A stretch of DNA of 64,000 nucleotides from Nostocoides sp. F2B08. Lineage in GTDB: Bacteria > Actinomycetota > Actinomycetes > Actinomycetales > Dermatophilaceae. Location of the stretch: NCBI RefSeq assembly GCF_009184895.1, contig NZ_WESE01000001.1:434001-498000 (forward strand), written 5' to 3'. Shown piece by piece: positions 1 through 8,904 of this stretch (positions within the stretch are counted from its first letter, which is position 1; the number at the start of each line of letters is the position of its first letter). A program made the position numbers and the translations under genes. The notes under the pieces are model-generated. The model was not told where the DNA came from. It made no database searches and saw only the letters and a program-made list of their open reading frames with translations.

Positions 1-1
1 C

Positions 2-1216
2 GTCGACCGGGCCGCATTCGCCGTCGCCTTCGAGCGGGCCCTGCGCGACGTGGGTGTCGCCGTCAGCCTGAGCGCCACGGCGGACCTCGTCGCCGCCTTC
101 CGACACCGCTTCCCCCGTACCCGCGACGAGCTGTACTGGCTGGCGCGGATCACCATGGTCTCCACCCGCGCAGAGGTGGGGACGTTCGACGAGGTCTTCG
201 CGTCCGTGTTCGACGACTCGGTGGTCCGTTTAGATCCGATCGCCCGGCGAAACCCGCCCGCAGCTCCACCCGAGGAGCCCTCGGATCCGGCGGTGGAGCT
301 CGCCGACGACCCGACGGAGGCATCCGGTTCGACGCTCCCGTGGGTCCTACCACGGGAGGTGTCGATCGGCGACGACGATCTCGAGCAATCGGAGCGTCGG
401 GTTCCCGAGCTGCGCGCCAGTGCCGCGCGGGCTGGCAGTGAGCTCCCCTTCGGTGAGCTGACCGACGCCGACATGGATCGTCTCGCCGGCTGGGTGCAGG
501 ACGCCTCCGGTTGGCCGATGCGGATGAGCCGACGCACCCGGCGCGACGGGCGGGGACGGCGAGTGGCCATGCGGCACACCCTCGCGGCCGCGCGTCGCAC
601 CGGCTATGAACCGCTCTCACTCGTCCGGGAGAGCCGCCGGCGACGGCCTCGGCGGATCGTGATGGTCTGCGACGTCAGCCAGTCGATGCAGGCGGTGGCG
701 GCGGCACACCTCCACCTCATGCGGGCCCTGGCGAGGCACCGGCGGGCCGAGGTGTTCGCATTCTCGACCGAGCTGACCCGACTCACGCCGAGCCTGCGGG
801 CGACGACGCCGCTGGAGACCCTCGAGGTGGCGGCCGATCAGCTGGACGACCGGCTCGGCGGCACGAGGATCGCGGCCTCGTTGCGGACGTTGCTCGACTC
901 CCACCACGGCGGACTCCTCCGCGGTGCCGTTGTCATGATCGCCTCGGACGGCTGGGACAGTGACGACCCGGCGGAGATGGCCCGTGTCATGCGGCGCATC
1001 GAGAGGCGAGCCCACGCCGTCGTCTGGCTCAACCCACGGGCCGCCGCTCCCGGCTTCACGCCGGCCGCGGGCGCGCTGCTCGCCGCTCTGCCGCACTGCC
1101 GGCTCATGCTGCCGGCCGGATCCTTCGCAGACCTCCGTGAGGCGATCGTGGCAGTGCGAGCGGCGGCCGACCGGGGAACCGTGACACGCCGCTCTGCGCT
1201 CACGTCCACAGGGTGA
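2..1216 (+). CDS. CoxE-like VWA-domain protein, 5' end outside the window
   Basis: The reading frame is open from base 2, so the gene starts before the window; about 405 residues are visible. The C-terminal half is a von Willebrand A domain: the strand IVMVCDVSQSM holds the metal-binding D-x-S-x-S motif (around base 660-690), followed by the Thr in GGTRIAAS and the Asp in MIASDGWDS. The middle is Arg-rich (RMSRRTRRDGRGRR). This matches CoxE proteins, cytoplasmic partners of the CoxD AAA+ ATPase in maturation of the Mo-Cu CO dehydrogenase. The convergent CutR-like regulator next door supports that reading; the structural cox genes would lie before base 1. It could instead be a VWA protein of another MoxR system. 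Its 3' end overlaps the next gene by 17 bases. Confidence 0.75.
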   Translation, partial: VDRAAFAVAFERALRDVGVAVSLSATADLVAAFRHRFPRTRDELYWLARITMVSTRAEVGTFDEVFASVFDDSVVRLDPIARRNPPAAPPEEPSDPAVELADDPTEASGSTLPWVLPREVSIGDDDLEQSERRVPELRASAARAGSELPFGELTDADMDRLAGWVQDASGWPMRMSRRTRRDGRGRRVAMRHTLAAARRTGYEPLSLVRESRRRRPRRIVMVCDVSQSMQAVAAAHLHLMRALARHRRAEVFAFSTELTRLTPSLRATTPLETLEVAADQLDDRLGGTRIAASLRTLLDSHHGGLLRGAVVMIASDGWDSDDPAEMARVMRRIERRAHAVVWLNPRAAAPGFTPAAGALLAALPHCRLMLPAGSFADLREAIVAVRAAADRGTVTRRSALTSTG

Positions 1217-2165
1217 CGTGGACCGCCGGGCGGAACCGCCCGGAGGTGACGCCGGCGCCCTTGACCATCGCCTGGATGGCCCGGGGGGTCGCGGCGAACC
1301 GCACCAGCTCGTCCGCGGGGTCACCCGGCTCGACCGGCCCGCTCCGCGCCGTCCGGATCAGGTGCCAGGATGCCTCGAGGGTGACGTCGGGCACCTCCAC
1401 CCTGGCCAGCGTGCCGGCGGACAGCTCCTTGCTGACTGCGAAGGACATCGCGGGTGCGATCCCCACGCCCCGCTTCGCCTCCTCGGTGGCAGCCGAGTGG
1501 CTCTGGAAGATCCGTTGGCGTTCCTCCGGCACCCCGACCGCGTCGAGGATGTCCGGGACCACTCCGAGCCCGGAGGCGACGGACGGACCGAGGAACCAGT
1601 CGTGCGCGCGCACCGCCGCGGCCGACACGGTCCGGTCGGCCAGCGGGTGGGTCGGTGCGACCACGAGGACGAGCCGGTAGCGCATCAGGGTGTGCGAGTC
1701 CAGCGTCTCTGGCAGCTGCAGCGGCCGGGGTCCGATCGCGATGTCGGCACGGCGACCGAGCAGCAGCTCGGTGAACGCGGTCGGCTGATGCAGGCTGAGC
1801 TCGACGTCCAGGTCTGCAGCGCGCGAGGCGAACAGCTCGATCAGGCCGGGCGCCGCATACTCACCGAACAGGCTCGACGCCGCGATGCGCAGGAGCCGGC
1901 GACCCGAGGCCGCCTGGCTCACCTCCGCCCTCGTGCGGTCCTGCAGCCCGAGGAGCTCAGCGGCGCGACTCGCCAGCCGCAGCCCGCCCGGCGTGAACGC
2001 CAGCCCACTCGCCCGGCGGGTGACGAGTGGGTCGCCGAGCTCCTTGCGCAGCTGCGCCACGTTGAAGGAGATGGCGGACTCCGAGACCTCGAGCTCCTCC
2101 GCGGCGAGCTTGAACGACCCCAGCCGCACGAGCGCGACATAGGCGCGCAGCTGCGTGGGCGTCAT
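1200..2165 (-). CDS. LysR-family transcriptional regulator, CutR-like
   Basis: 321 residues. An N-terminal winged helix-turn-helix (residues about 1-60, TQLRAYVALVRLGSFKLAAE then SESAISFNVAQLRKELGD) is followed by a periplasmic-binding-protein-like effector domain (about 90-300), the standard LysR layout and length. The wording of the HTH and linker (TPGGLRLASRAAELLGLQ, GRRLLRIAASS) resembles mycobacterial CutR, which activates CO dehydrogenase genes; this is from memory of the family. The ATG at 2165 has GAGGTG just upstream. A TAGACT -10 box at 2215-2220 would give a leader of about 40 bases. It converges on the CoxE-like gene with a 17-base overlap. Confidence 0.8.
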   Translation of the reverse strand: MTPTQLRAYVALVRLGSFKLAAEELEVSESAISFNVAQLRKELGDPLVTRRASGLAFTPGGLRLASRAAELLGLQDRTRAEVSQAASGRRLLRIAASSLFGEYAAPGLIELFASRAADLDVELSLHQPTAFTELLLGRRADIAIGPRPLQLPETLDSHTLMRYRLVLVVAPTHPLADRTVSAAAVRAHDWFLGPSVASGLGVVPDILDAVGVPEERQRIFQSHSAATEEAKRGVGIAPAMSFAVSKELSAGTLARVEVPDVTLEASWHLIRTARSGPVEPGDPADELVRFAATPRAIQAMVKGAGVTSGRFRPAVHVTLWT

Positions 2166-2233
2166 GACTCACCTCGGACCGGCGGGGCAGGGGTTGGGGC
2201 CGGTCCCGGGCAAAAGTCTATGCGTCGGCCGGC

Positions 2234-2725
2234 TCAGCCCAGAGCCGTCACGGCGGCGTCGTAGTCCGGCTCGTGGGCGATCTCGGGGACCACCTGGGTG
2301 TGGAGGACTGTGCCGCCCTCGTCCAGGACGACCACCGCACGGGCGAGAAGACCACGGAACCCGCCGTCGACCATCCGCACTCCGAAGTCCTCGCCGAAGG
2401 TGGACCTGAACGTCGAGGCGGCCGTCACGTTGTCGATGCCCTCGGCCCCGCAGAACCGCGCCAGCGCGAAGGGCAGGTCGGCCGACACGCAGATGACACT
2501 CGTGTCGGGCAGGCCGGCGGCGAGCTCGTTGAAGCGGCGCACGCTCGCCGCGCACACGCCTGTGTCGACGCTCGGGAAGATGTTGAGCACGACGCGACGA
2601 CCATCGGGCCGGGTCACGTCGGAGAGGTCGCTGCCGGTGAGGGTGAACTCCGGGGCCGTGCTGCCCACGGCGGGCAGGTCGCCGGTCGTGCGGACAGGGG
2701 ATCCTCCGAGTGCTGTCATCGCCAT
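2234..2725 (-). CDS. tpx: Thiol peroxidase (Tpx-type peroxiredoxin)
   Basis: 163 residues from the ATG at 2725. A longer frame to 2812 exists, but its extra residues do not look like Tpx and would run into the divergent bgl start. The fold is atypical 2-Cys peroxiredoxin: peroxidatic Cys about 58 in [11 protein letters not shown] and resolving Cys about 92 in ARFCGAEG. The family reduces H2O2 and alkyl hydroperoxides in the cytoplasm using thioredoxin. The length is normal for Tpx. The gene is divergent from the GH1 beta-glucosidase; 85 bases separate the two starts. Confidence 0.93.
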   Translation of the reverse strand: MAMTALGGSPVRTTGDLPAVGSTAPEFTLTGSDLSDVTRPDGRRVVLNIFPSVDTGVCAASVRRFNELAAGLPDTSVICVSADLPFALARFCGAEGIDNVTAASTFRSTFGEDFGVRMVDGGFRGLLARAVVVLDEGGTVLHTQVVPEIAHEPDYDAAVTALG

Positions 2726-2797
2726 GACGAGTTTTCTAGCACGGTGTGCAGACCAGGACCGACCGGGCCGGGACGGCGCTCTCACTCCCCCGGCCAC

Positions 2798-2803
2798 TAG
2801 ATT
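2798..2803 (+). promoter_or_regulatory. -10 box of the beta-glucosidase gene, leaderless arrangement
   Basis: TAGATT ends 7 bases before the ATG at 2811, so transcription would begin at or next to the start codon. No Shine-Dalgarno sequence is present between them. No clear -35 box is seen. Confidence 0.45.
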
Positions 2804-2810
2804 GGCGTCC

Positions 2811-4187
2811 ATGACGTTCTCACGGACCTTCCCCGACGGATTCCTCTGGGGGACGGCGACAGCCAGCTACCAGATCGAGGGCGCAGTCGCCGAGGACGGC
2901 CGGTCGCCGTCGATCTGGGACACCTTCTCGCACACCCCTGGCACGGTCACGGGCGGGGACACCGGGGACGTCGCCTGCGACCACTACCACCGGGTCGACG
3001 AGGACGTCGCGATCATGCGGTCCCTGGGTGTCGACGCCTACCGCTTCTCCATCGCCTGGCCGCGGGTGATCCCGACGGGCACCGGAGCGGTCAACCAGGC
3101 GGGGATCGACTTCTACTCGCGACTCGTCGACACCCTCCTCGAGAACGGCATCCGCCCCTTCGCGACGCTCTACCACTGGGATCTTCCTCAGGCGCTCGAC
3201 GACCGCGGCGGCTGGCTCAACCGCGACGTCGCGGACTGGTTCGCCGAGTACGCGGCGGTCACCGTCGGCGCGCTCGGAGACCGGGTGCGCAACTGGACCA
3301 CCCTGAACGAGCCGTGGTGCTCGTCCCTGCTGAGCTACTCGATCGGGCACCACGCGCCCGGTCACACCGACCCACTCGAGGGGATCGTCGCGGCCCATCA
3401 CCTCATGCTCGCCCACGGCCGGGCCGTGCCGGTCATTCGTGAGCACTGTGCGGCCGCCGAGGTGTCCATCACGCTCAACCCGACTCAGGTCTACGGGCCG
3501 GAGGGCACCGGGGAGGGCGTCGTCGACGAGGCCGACGCGGACGCGATCCGGCGTGCGGACAACATCTTCAACGGGCTCTTCTTCGACCCGATCTTCCGGG
3601 CCGCCTACCCCGACGGGTTCCTCGAGGACACGGCGCACCTCACCGACCACGGATACATCCACGACGGCGACCTGGGCGTCATGGCGGCACCGCTGGACAA
3701 CCTCGGCATCAACAACTACTTCCCCACCCGGGTGCGGGCCGCGCGCGACGGTGAGGAGGGCATGCCGCTGGCCGGATGCGAGGGAGTCGTCGAGTCACCC
3801 CCGCTCCCACCGCATACCGCCATGGGCTGGGAGATCTCTCCCAAGGCGCACTACGACATCCTGCTCCGGTCGGCCAAGGACGGCGGCCTGCCGATCTACA
3901 TCACCGAGAACGGCTCGGCCTGGCCCGACATCGTCTCGCCGGACGGTGAGGTCCACGACCCGCAGCGCATCGAGTACCTCCACGGCCACCTCGGCGCCGT
4001 CGCCGATGCGATCGAGGACGGGGCCGATATCCGCGGGTACTTCGCCTGGTCGCTGCTCGACAACTTCGAGTGGGCCCACGGCTACGGCAAGCGGTTCGGC
4101 CTCGTCTACGTCGACTACGCGACGCAGCAGCGGATCGTCAAGGACTCCGGCCGCGAGTACGCGCGGATCGTCGCGTCCTCCCGCTGA
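2811..4187 (+). CDS. GH1 family beta-glucosidase
   Basis: 458 residues, the normal GH1 length, starting [20 protein letters not shown] (the canonical GH1 N-terminus), so the ATG at 2811 is chosen over longer in-frame extensions. The catalytic acid/base Glu is in TLNEPW (about residues 163-168) and the nucleophile Glu in YITENGS (about 363). The glycone-binding motifs SYQIEGA and [13 protein letters not shown] are present. There is no signal peptide, so the enzyme is cytoplasmic and cleaves beta-glucosides or cellobiose to glucose. It appears monocistronic, with a leaderless-type promoter, and converges on glmM. Confidence 0.95.
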   Translation: MTFSRTFPDGFLWGTATASYQIEGAVAEDGRSPSIWDTFSHTPGTVTGGDTGDVACDHYHRVDEDVAIMRSLGVDAYRFSIAWPRVIPTGTGAVNQAGIDFYSRLVDTLLENGIRPFATLYHWDLPQALDDRGGWLNRDVADWFAEYAAVTVGALGDRVRNWTTLNEPWCSSLLSYSIGHHAPGHTDPLEGIVAAHHLMLAHGRAVPVIREHCAAAEVSITLNPTQVYGPEGTGEGVVDEADADAIRRADNIFNGLFFDPIFRAAYPDGFLEDTAHLTDHGYIHDGDLGVMAAPLDNLGINNYFPTRVRAARDGEEGMPLAGCEGVVESPPLPPHTAMGWEISPKAHYDILLRSAKDGGLPIYITENGSAWPDIVSPDGEVHDPQRIEYLHGHLGAVADAIEDGADIRGYFAWSLLDNFEWAHGYGKRFGLVYVDYATQQRIVKDSGREYARIVASSR

Positions 4188-4198
4188 CACGTCCCGCG

Positions 4199-4290
4199 GA
4201 TTCGTTTTCCTCCCTGGGAAAGGAACCTCCCCTTTGGGAAGGGACCCTTGTTTCCCACACCGTGCCTTTCCTTCTCATGGAAGAAAAGGC
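4199..4290. terminator. Convergent bgl/glmM 3' region with dyads and repeats
   Basis: This AT-richer spacer between two convergent stops holds several dyads: AAGGGACCCTT at 4239-4249 and an imperfect hairpin at 4265-4290 (CCTTTcCTTC / GAAGaAAAGG with one mismatch). Two near-copies of an approximately 18-base unit (CTCCC, then T/G-rich, then GGGAAAGG or GGGAAGGG, then ACC) lie at about 4209-4245. It probably serves as a bidirectional terminator. Confidence 0.5.
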
Positions 4291-5637
4291 TCAGAGGGAG
4301 AGGCGCTCCCGGACGACGTCGACGAGCCGGTCGCAGACGGCTTCCGCCCGCTCCTCGGTCTCGGCCTCGACCATCACGCGCACCACGGGCTCGGTGCCGG
4401 ACTTGCGGAGCAGGATCCGGCCGGTGTCGCCCAGTGACGACTCCTCGCGGGACACAGCGGCCTGGACCTCCTCGTCCGACTCGACGCGCGACTTGTCGAC
4501 GCCCTTGACGTTCTTGAGCACCTGGGGCATGCGGGTCATCACCGAGGCCAGGTCCTCGAGGGACCGACCGGTCTCCGCGACCCGGGCCGCAAGCATGAGG
4601 CCGGTGAGGACGCCGTCGCCGGTGGTGCCGTGGTCGAGGAGGATGACGTGCCCGGACTGCTCGCCCCCGAGGGAGTAGTGACCCGCGCGCATGGCTTCGA
4701 GGACGTAGCGGTCGCCCACCCCGGTCTGGCGGACACTGATGCCCTCCCGCCTCATCGCCTGGAGCAGTCCCAGGTTGCTCATCACGGTCGCCACGAGGGT
4801 GTCGTCGGCGAGCCGACCCCGGTCCCGAAGGGCCAGCGCGAGGATCGCCATGATCTGGTCGCCGTCGACCACCGTGCCCGTGGCGTCCACCGCGAGGCAC
4901 CGATCGGCATCCCCGTCGTGGGCGATCCCGAGGTCGGCGCGCCGCTCCCGTACGGCCGCCTGCAGCCGGCCCAGATGCGTCGAGCCGTAGCCGTCGTTGA
5001 TGTTCAGGCCGTCGGGCGAGGCGCCGATCTCGAACACCTCTGCGCCGGCGAGCCGGAAGACCTCGGGCGAGACCTCGCTGGCGGCCCCGTGGGCCGCGTC
5101 GATGACGACGGTGAGCCCGTCGAGGGAGTGCGGCAGGACCTCGAGGAGGTGGGCGACATAGCGGGCCTGCCCGGCGCGGTTCTCGTGCACGCGGCCCACC
5201 TCGGCGCCGATCGGTCGGAGCCACTCCTCCCCGATGTGCGCCGCGATCTCGTCCTCGACCGCATCGGCGAGCTTGTGCCCGCCGGCCGCGAAGAACTTGA
5301 TCCCGTTGTCGGGCATCGCGTTGTGGGACGCCGAGAGCATGACCCCGAAGTGGGCATCCATGTCGCCGGTGAGAAAGGCGACCGCCGGGGTCGGCAGGAC
5401 CCCGACGTTGTGCACGTCGACACCCGCCGAGGCCAGGCCCGCGACGACGGCGGCGCTGAGGAACTCACCGGAGGCACGCGGGTCCCGACCCACGACGGCC
5501 TTGGGACGGCGTCCCTGCTCGCGTGCCGAACGGCCCAGAACATGGGCGGCGGCGACGGACAGCTGCAGGGCCAGCTCGGCGGTGATGTCACCGTTGGCGA
5601 GCCCGCGGACACCATCGGTGCCGAAGAGTCGGGACAT
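4291..5637 (-). CDS. glmM: Phosphoglucosamine mutase
   Basis: 448 residues, full length. It interconverts glucosamine-6-phosphate and glucosamine-1-phosphate for UDP-GlcNAc and peptidoglycan synthesis in the cytoplasm. Visible motifs are the N-terminal LFGTDGVRG, the phosphoserine loop [11 protein letters not shown] (about residue 104), the Mg-binding loop DGDADRC and the sugar/phosphate-binding [12 protein letters not shown] near the C-terminus. The ATG at 5637 is preceded by AGGAAGG. A TAAGTT -10-like box lies at 5671-5676. It follows rplM-rpsI, as in many actinobacteria, but a strong terminator separates them. Confidence 0.97.
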   Translation of the reverse strand: MSRLFGTDGVRGLANGDITAELALQLSVAAAHVLGRSAREQGRRPKAVVGRDPRASGEFLSAAVVAGLASAGVDVHNVGVLPTPAVAFLTGDMDAHFGVMLSASHNAMPDNGIKFFAAGGHKLADAVEDEIAAHIGEEWLRPIGAEVGRVHENRAGQARYVAHLLEVLPHSLDGLTVVIDAAHGAASEVSPEVFRLAGAEVFEIGASPDGLNINDGYGSTHLGRLQAAVRERRADLGIAHDGDADRCLAVDATGTVVDGDQIMAILALALRDRGRLADDTLVATVMSNLGLLQAMRREGISVRQTGVGDRYVLEAMRAGHYSLGGEQSGHVILLDHGTTGDGVLTGLMLAARVAETGRSLEDLASVMTRMPQVLKNVKGVDKSRVESDEEVQAAVSREESSLGDTGRILLRKSGTEPVVRVMVEAETEERAEAVCDRLVDVVRERLSL

Positions 5638-5706
5638 GGATTCTGCCTTCCTGACGTGATCCGACGGACCAACTTACCGGGCCAGGGCTCCAGCCCGTGC
5701 CGTTAT

Positions 5707-5783
5707 CCGTCGAGGGCGGCACCCCGGGAGAGGTGCCGCCCTCGACGGCGGGTGCGCACCGCATACAGCCGTCTGCGGTGCGC
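5707..5783 (-). terminator. Tandem terminator hairpins after rpsI
   Basis: Two perfect hairpins follow the rpsI stop: 5754-5783 (10-bp stem, 10-base loop) and 5707-5748 (17-bp stem, 8-base loop). Neither has a T-tract, as is common in high-GC actinobacteria. The first contains a CCGCATAC octamer. Confidence 0.85.
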
Positions 5784-5789
5784 GCCGGA

Positions 5790-6323
5790 TCAGCGCTTGC
5801 TGTACTGAGGCGCCTTGCGGGCCTTCTTCAGGCCGGCCTTCTTGCGCTCCGGGACGCGCGCGTCCCGGGTGAGGAAGCCGGCCTTCTTCAGCGCCGGACG
5901 GTTCAGCTCGGGGTCGACGCCGTTGAGCGAGCGCGCCACGCCGAGGCGGACCGCTCCTGCCTGGCCCGAGGGCCCACCGCCGTGGACCCGGACCAGCACG
6001 TCGTAGGCGCCGTCGAGCTCGAGGACCTTCAGCGGCTCGTTGACCAGCTGCTGGTGGACCTTGTTGGGGAAGTACTGCTCGAGCGAGCGGCCGTTGATCG
6101 TCCACTCGCCGGTGCCGGGAACGATCCGGACGCGGGCGACGGCCTGCTTGCGGCGACCGGTCGCCGAGCCGGGAGCCGACGCGCTCGGACGGCGGGTGGG
6201 CTCGCCGCCCACCTCGGTGTCGGACTCGGTGCTGTACTCGGTCACGATCGCGTCGTCGGCGTCGGTGCCGTACTCAGCGGCGCCCTCGTAGGTCTCGTCG
6301 ACGTTGGCGGTGTTCTCACTCAT
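5790..6323 (-). CDS. rpsI: 30S ribosomal protein S9
   Basis: 177 residues from the ATG at 6323, which overlaps the rplM stop (TGATG) and indicates translational coupling; an adjacent upstream GTG is less likely. The conserved S9 domain occupies the C-terminal 125 residues, with the signature [18 protein letters not shown] and the basic C-terminal tail ending QYSKR that reaches the P-site tRNA. An acidic, Ser/Thr/Glu-rich N-terminal extension of about 50 residues is typical of actinobacterial S9. Confidence 0.97.
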   Translation of the reverse strand: MSENTANVDETYEGAAEYGTDADDAIVTEYSTESDTEVGGEPTRRPSASAPGSATGRRKQAVARVRIVPGTGEWTINGRSLEQYFPNKVHQQLVNEPLKVLELDGAYDVLVRVHGGGPSGQAGAVRLGVARSLNGVDPELNRPALKKAGFLTRDARVPERKKAGLKKARKAPQYSKR

Positions 6324-6766
6324 CACTGGGCCACCTGGGTGATCTCGAAGGGCTTGGGCTGCTGGGCAGCATGGGGGTGCTCGGCGCCGGCGTAGACCTT
6401 GAGCTTGGTCAGCTGCTGACGACCGAGGGAGTTCTTGGGGAGCATGCCGCGAACCGCCTTCTCCACGGCCTTCTCCGGGCTCTTGGCCAGGAGCTCGGCG
6501 TAGGTCTGGCTCTTCAGACCACCGGGGAAGCCGGAGTGCCGGTAGGCGCGCTTCTGCTCGGCCTTGGCGCCGGTCAGGGCGACCTTGTCGGCATTGATGA
6601 TGATGACGAAGTCACCGGTGTCGACGTGCGGGGCGAACGTCGGCTTGTGCTTGCCGCGCAGCAACGTGGCGGCGTGAGTGGCCAGCCGGCCGAGGACGAC
6701 GTCGGTGGCGTCGATGACGTGCCACTCGCGGGTGATGTCGCCCGGCTTGGGGGTGTAGGTACGCAT
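6323..6766 (-). CDS. rplM: 50S ribosomal protein L13
   Basis: 147 residues, normal length. L13 features include [18 protein letters not shown] near the N-terminus and [12 protein letters not shown] in the C-terminal half. It is an early-assembling 23S rRNA-binding protein. It is first in the rplM-rpsI operon, with the promoter at 6885-6917. Confidence 0.97.
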   Translation of the reverse strand: MRTYTPKPGDITREWHVIDATDVVLGRLATHAATLLRGKHKPTFAPHVDTGDFVIIINADKVALTGAKAEQKRAYRHSGFPGGLKSQTYAELLAKSPEKAVEKAVRGMLPKNSLGRQQLTKLKVYAGAEHPHAAQQPKPFEITQVAQ

Positions 6767-6884
6767 GAGTCTGCCTTTGCGTCAGAGGGTGGAACCGCAT
6801 GGGTATGCCGTGGGCGCCAGACGGGGACGGGTGGTCCAGCGGGGCTCGGTCGGCCCCGTGAAGGGCTCACGGCACAACTCTCCA

Positions 6885-6917
6885 AGTCTACGAACGACCG
6901 GGCATCCGGCCCAAATC
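6885..6917 (-). promoter_or_regulatory. rplM promoter, GATTTGG-type
   Basis: On the minus strand: GATTTGGGC (6917-6909), 18 bases, then TAGACT (6890-6885). The leader to rplM would be about 112 bases. The same arrangement precedes five other transcription units in this window. Confidence 0.7.
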
Positions 6918-6973
6918 CCCTTGCGCCGGCCGAGTTCGCCTGTCAAACACGATGATTCGCCACTCAGGCGAGA

Positions 6974-7020
6974 TGTGCAAATCTATTGTGCATATCTTCT
7001 TTGCACATGTATTATGCATA
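6974..7020 (+). promoter_or_regulatory. Promoter and operator of the ArsR/MFS operon
   Basis: An AT-rich island in GC-rich DNA. TGTGCA (6987-6992), 9 bases, TGCACA (7002-7007) form a dyad; a further TGTGCA lies at 6974-6979 and a palindrome TATGCATA at 7013-7020. A -35-like TTGTGC (6986-6991), an 18-base gap and -10 TATTAT (7010-7015) end exactly 6 bases before the ATG at 7022, so the mRNA should be leaderless. The dyads overlap -35 and -10, as expected for repression by the encoded regulator. Confidence 0.65.
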
Positions 7021-7021
7021 T

Positions 7022-7603
7022 ATGGCCGACTCCTCCGACTCCGTCCGGCTCGACGCCGCGGCTCTCAAGGTCCTTGCTCACCCGCTCCGGACCCGGCTGC
7101 TCGGAGCCCTCCGGCAGCGCGGCCGCGCCACGGCCACCGAGCTCGCCGCCGAGCTCGAGACCAACTCGGGCGCGACGAGCTACCACCTCCGCAGGCTCGA
7201 GGAGGTCGCTCTGGTGCGCGACACCGGCGAGGGGGCCGGACGTCGCCGGCTCTGGGAGCCGACGACGCAGTACCACTCCTACCACCCGAGCGACTTCGCC
7301 GACGACGACGACGCCGAGGCGGCCCTGGGGTGGCTCACCCGTGACTACGTCCGCCATCTCGCCACCCGGCAGGAGCGATGGGTCGACGTCCAGGCGAACT
7401 GGCCGCTCGAGTGGCGTGACGCCGCCGGGCTCAGCGACGACATGGTCGTCGTCACGGCCGAGCAGATGCGGACTCTCGCCCAGGAGCTCGACGAGGTCAT
7501 CCAGCGCTACCGGCGTGTCGGTCAGGGCAACCCGCAGGCTCGCCGGGTCGCCGTCTTCTTCGGCGCTCACCCCATCGACATGGGACAGGCCCCGCGCCGG
7601 TGA
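7022..7603 (+). CDS. ArsR-type winged-helix transcriptional regulator
   Basis: 193 residues from the ATG at 7022. An upstream in-frame ATG at 6986 would start inside the promoter and is not preferred. An N-terminal winged helix (about residues 8-80: KVLAHPLRTRLLGALRQRG, ATELAAELETNSGATSYHLR) is followed by an acidic, Trp-rich C-terminal half of unknown ligand. No Cys metal site is visible, so this is probably not a metal sensor. The stop overlaps the start of the MFS gene (GTGA), so the two are coupled. Likely role: autoregulated repressor of the downstream transporter. Confidence 0.85.
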   Translation: MADSSDSVRLDAAALKVLAHPLRTRLLGALRQRGRATATELAAELETNSGATSYHLRRLEEVALVRDTGEGAGRRRLWEPTTQYHSYHPSDFADDDDAEAALGWLTRDYVRHLATRQERWVDVQANWPLEWRDAAGLSDDMVVVTAEQMRTLAQELDEVIQRYRRVGQGNPQARRVAVFFGAHPIDMGQAPRR

Positions 7604-8904
7604 CCATCGTGACCGACCAGCCCGTGCTCACTCCGCCCGCGGCTCGACGGGCGTTCTACCTGCTCATGGTGACGCGGTGGTTCCCCGTCGGTCTCGTCGT
7701 CGGCGTCATGATCCTCCTGCTGACCGGACGCGGTCTGACCATCGCCCAGGCGGCGACGGCGATGGCCGTCGTCGGCATCGTCACCTTCGTCCTCGAGCTG
7801 CCGACCAGCGGTCTGGCCGACGCGCTCGGCCGCCGTCCGGTCTACCTCGCCTCCGCGCTCGTCGGCGTCCTCGCAGGGCTGGGGTATGCGGTGGCCCAGT
7901 CCTTCTGGGCGTTCGTCGTCGCGGGGGTTCTGACGGGCGTGTTCCGCGCGCTCGACTCCGGTCCGCTGGAGGCATGGTTCGTCGACGCCATCCACGAGAC
8001 CGAGCCGGACGCCGACGTCGACCAGCCGCTCGCGCGAGCCGGCACGATCGTCGGAGTGGCGATCGGCGCCGGTGCGGTCGCCTCGGGCGGCATCATCTGG
8101 TGGCATCCGGTCACCTCGGTGTTCGGTCACCCGCTCACCGCCATCGATGGGGCGGTGTGGGTCTTCGCTCTGCTCAACGTCGTCCACCTGGCCGCCGCGT
8201 GGGTCCTCGTTCGCGAGCGGCCCCGGGGTGAGCACTCGAGTCGACTCGCGGCGGTCCGGGCCGGCACGCGGGAGGTGCCCGCCGTCATCGGTGGCGGCCT
8301 GCGTCTGCTGCGCTACTCCCCCGTCCTGCTCGGACTCGTTCTCGCCGAGACCTTCTGGTCGGTCGGGATGGTGACCTTCGAGTCCCTCATGCCCCTGCGC
8401 CTCGAGGAGATGCTGGGCTCCGCTCAGCAGGCCGGTGCTCTCATCGGTCCCGCGGCCGCGGGGGCCTGGGGGCTGTTCGCCGCCGGCGCAGCCCTCGCCG
8501 GCGTGGCCTCGAAGCGTATCGGCGTGGCCCGAGCCGCGGCCCTGGCCAGAGGGCTCAACGCGGTCGGCGCGGTCGTCATGGGCGTCGTCGCCGGGCCGGT
8601 CGCCCTCGTGGTCGCCTACCTGTTCACGTACTCCACGCACGGCATGAACGGCCCGCCCCACGCTGCGCTGCTCCACCGGGTCGCCACCTCGGCGAATCGC
8701 ACCGTCGTGCTGTCGATGAACTCGATGATGGCCTTCCTCGCCTTCGCGGTCGCCGCCCCGCTCCTGGGGGCTCTCGCGGACGCGGTCTCCATCCAGCACG
8801 CGATGGTGGTGGCCGGCGCGCTCAGCCTGCTCGGCGTGCTCGGCTACGTCCCCGCACGCCGCGCCGAGCGGGCCGGGCGGCCGGCTGCCGTCACCGGCTC
8901 GTGA
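7600..8904 (+). CDS. MFS transporter
   Basis: 434 residues with about 12 hydrophobic segments spread over the protein. The cytoplasmic loop 2-3 motif is recognisable (SGLADALGRRPVY). Resistance-type exporters of this kind often sit beside an ArsR- or TetR-like gene. The GTG start overlaps the regulator stop by 4 bases. The substrate cannot be told from sequence; a drug or toxic metabolite is likely given the context. The last 14 bases overlap the end of the convergent amylase gene. Confidence 0.85.
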   Translation: MTIVTDQPVLTPPAARRAFYLLMVTRWFPVGLVVGVMILLLTGRGLTIAQAATAMAVVGIVTFVLELPTSGLADALGRRPVYLASALVGVLAGLGYAVAQSFWAFVVAGVLTGVFRALDSGPLEAWFVDAIHETEPDADVDQPLARAGTIVGVAIGAGAVASGGIIWWHPVTSVFGHPLTAIDGAVWVFALLNVVHLAAAWVLVRERPRGEHSSRLAAVRAGTREVPAVIGGGLRLLRYSPVLLGLVLAETFWSVGMVTFESLMPLRLEEMLGSAQQAGALIGPAAAGAWGLFAAGAALAGVASKRIGVARAAALARGLNAVGAVVMGVVAGPVALVVAYLFTYSTHGMNGPPHAALLHRVATSANRTVVLSMNSMMAFLAFAVAAPLLGALADAVSIQHAMVVAGALSLLGVLGYVPARRAERAGRPAAVTGS

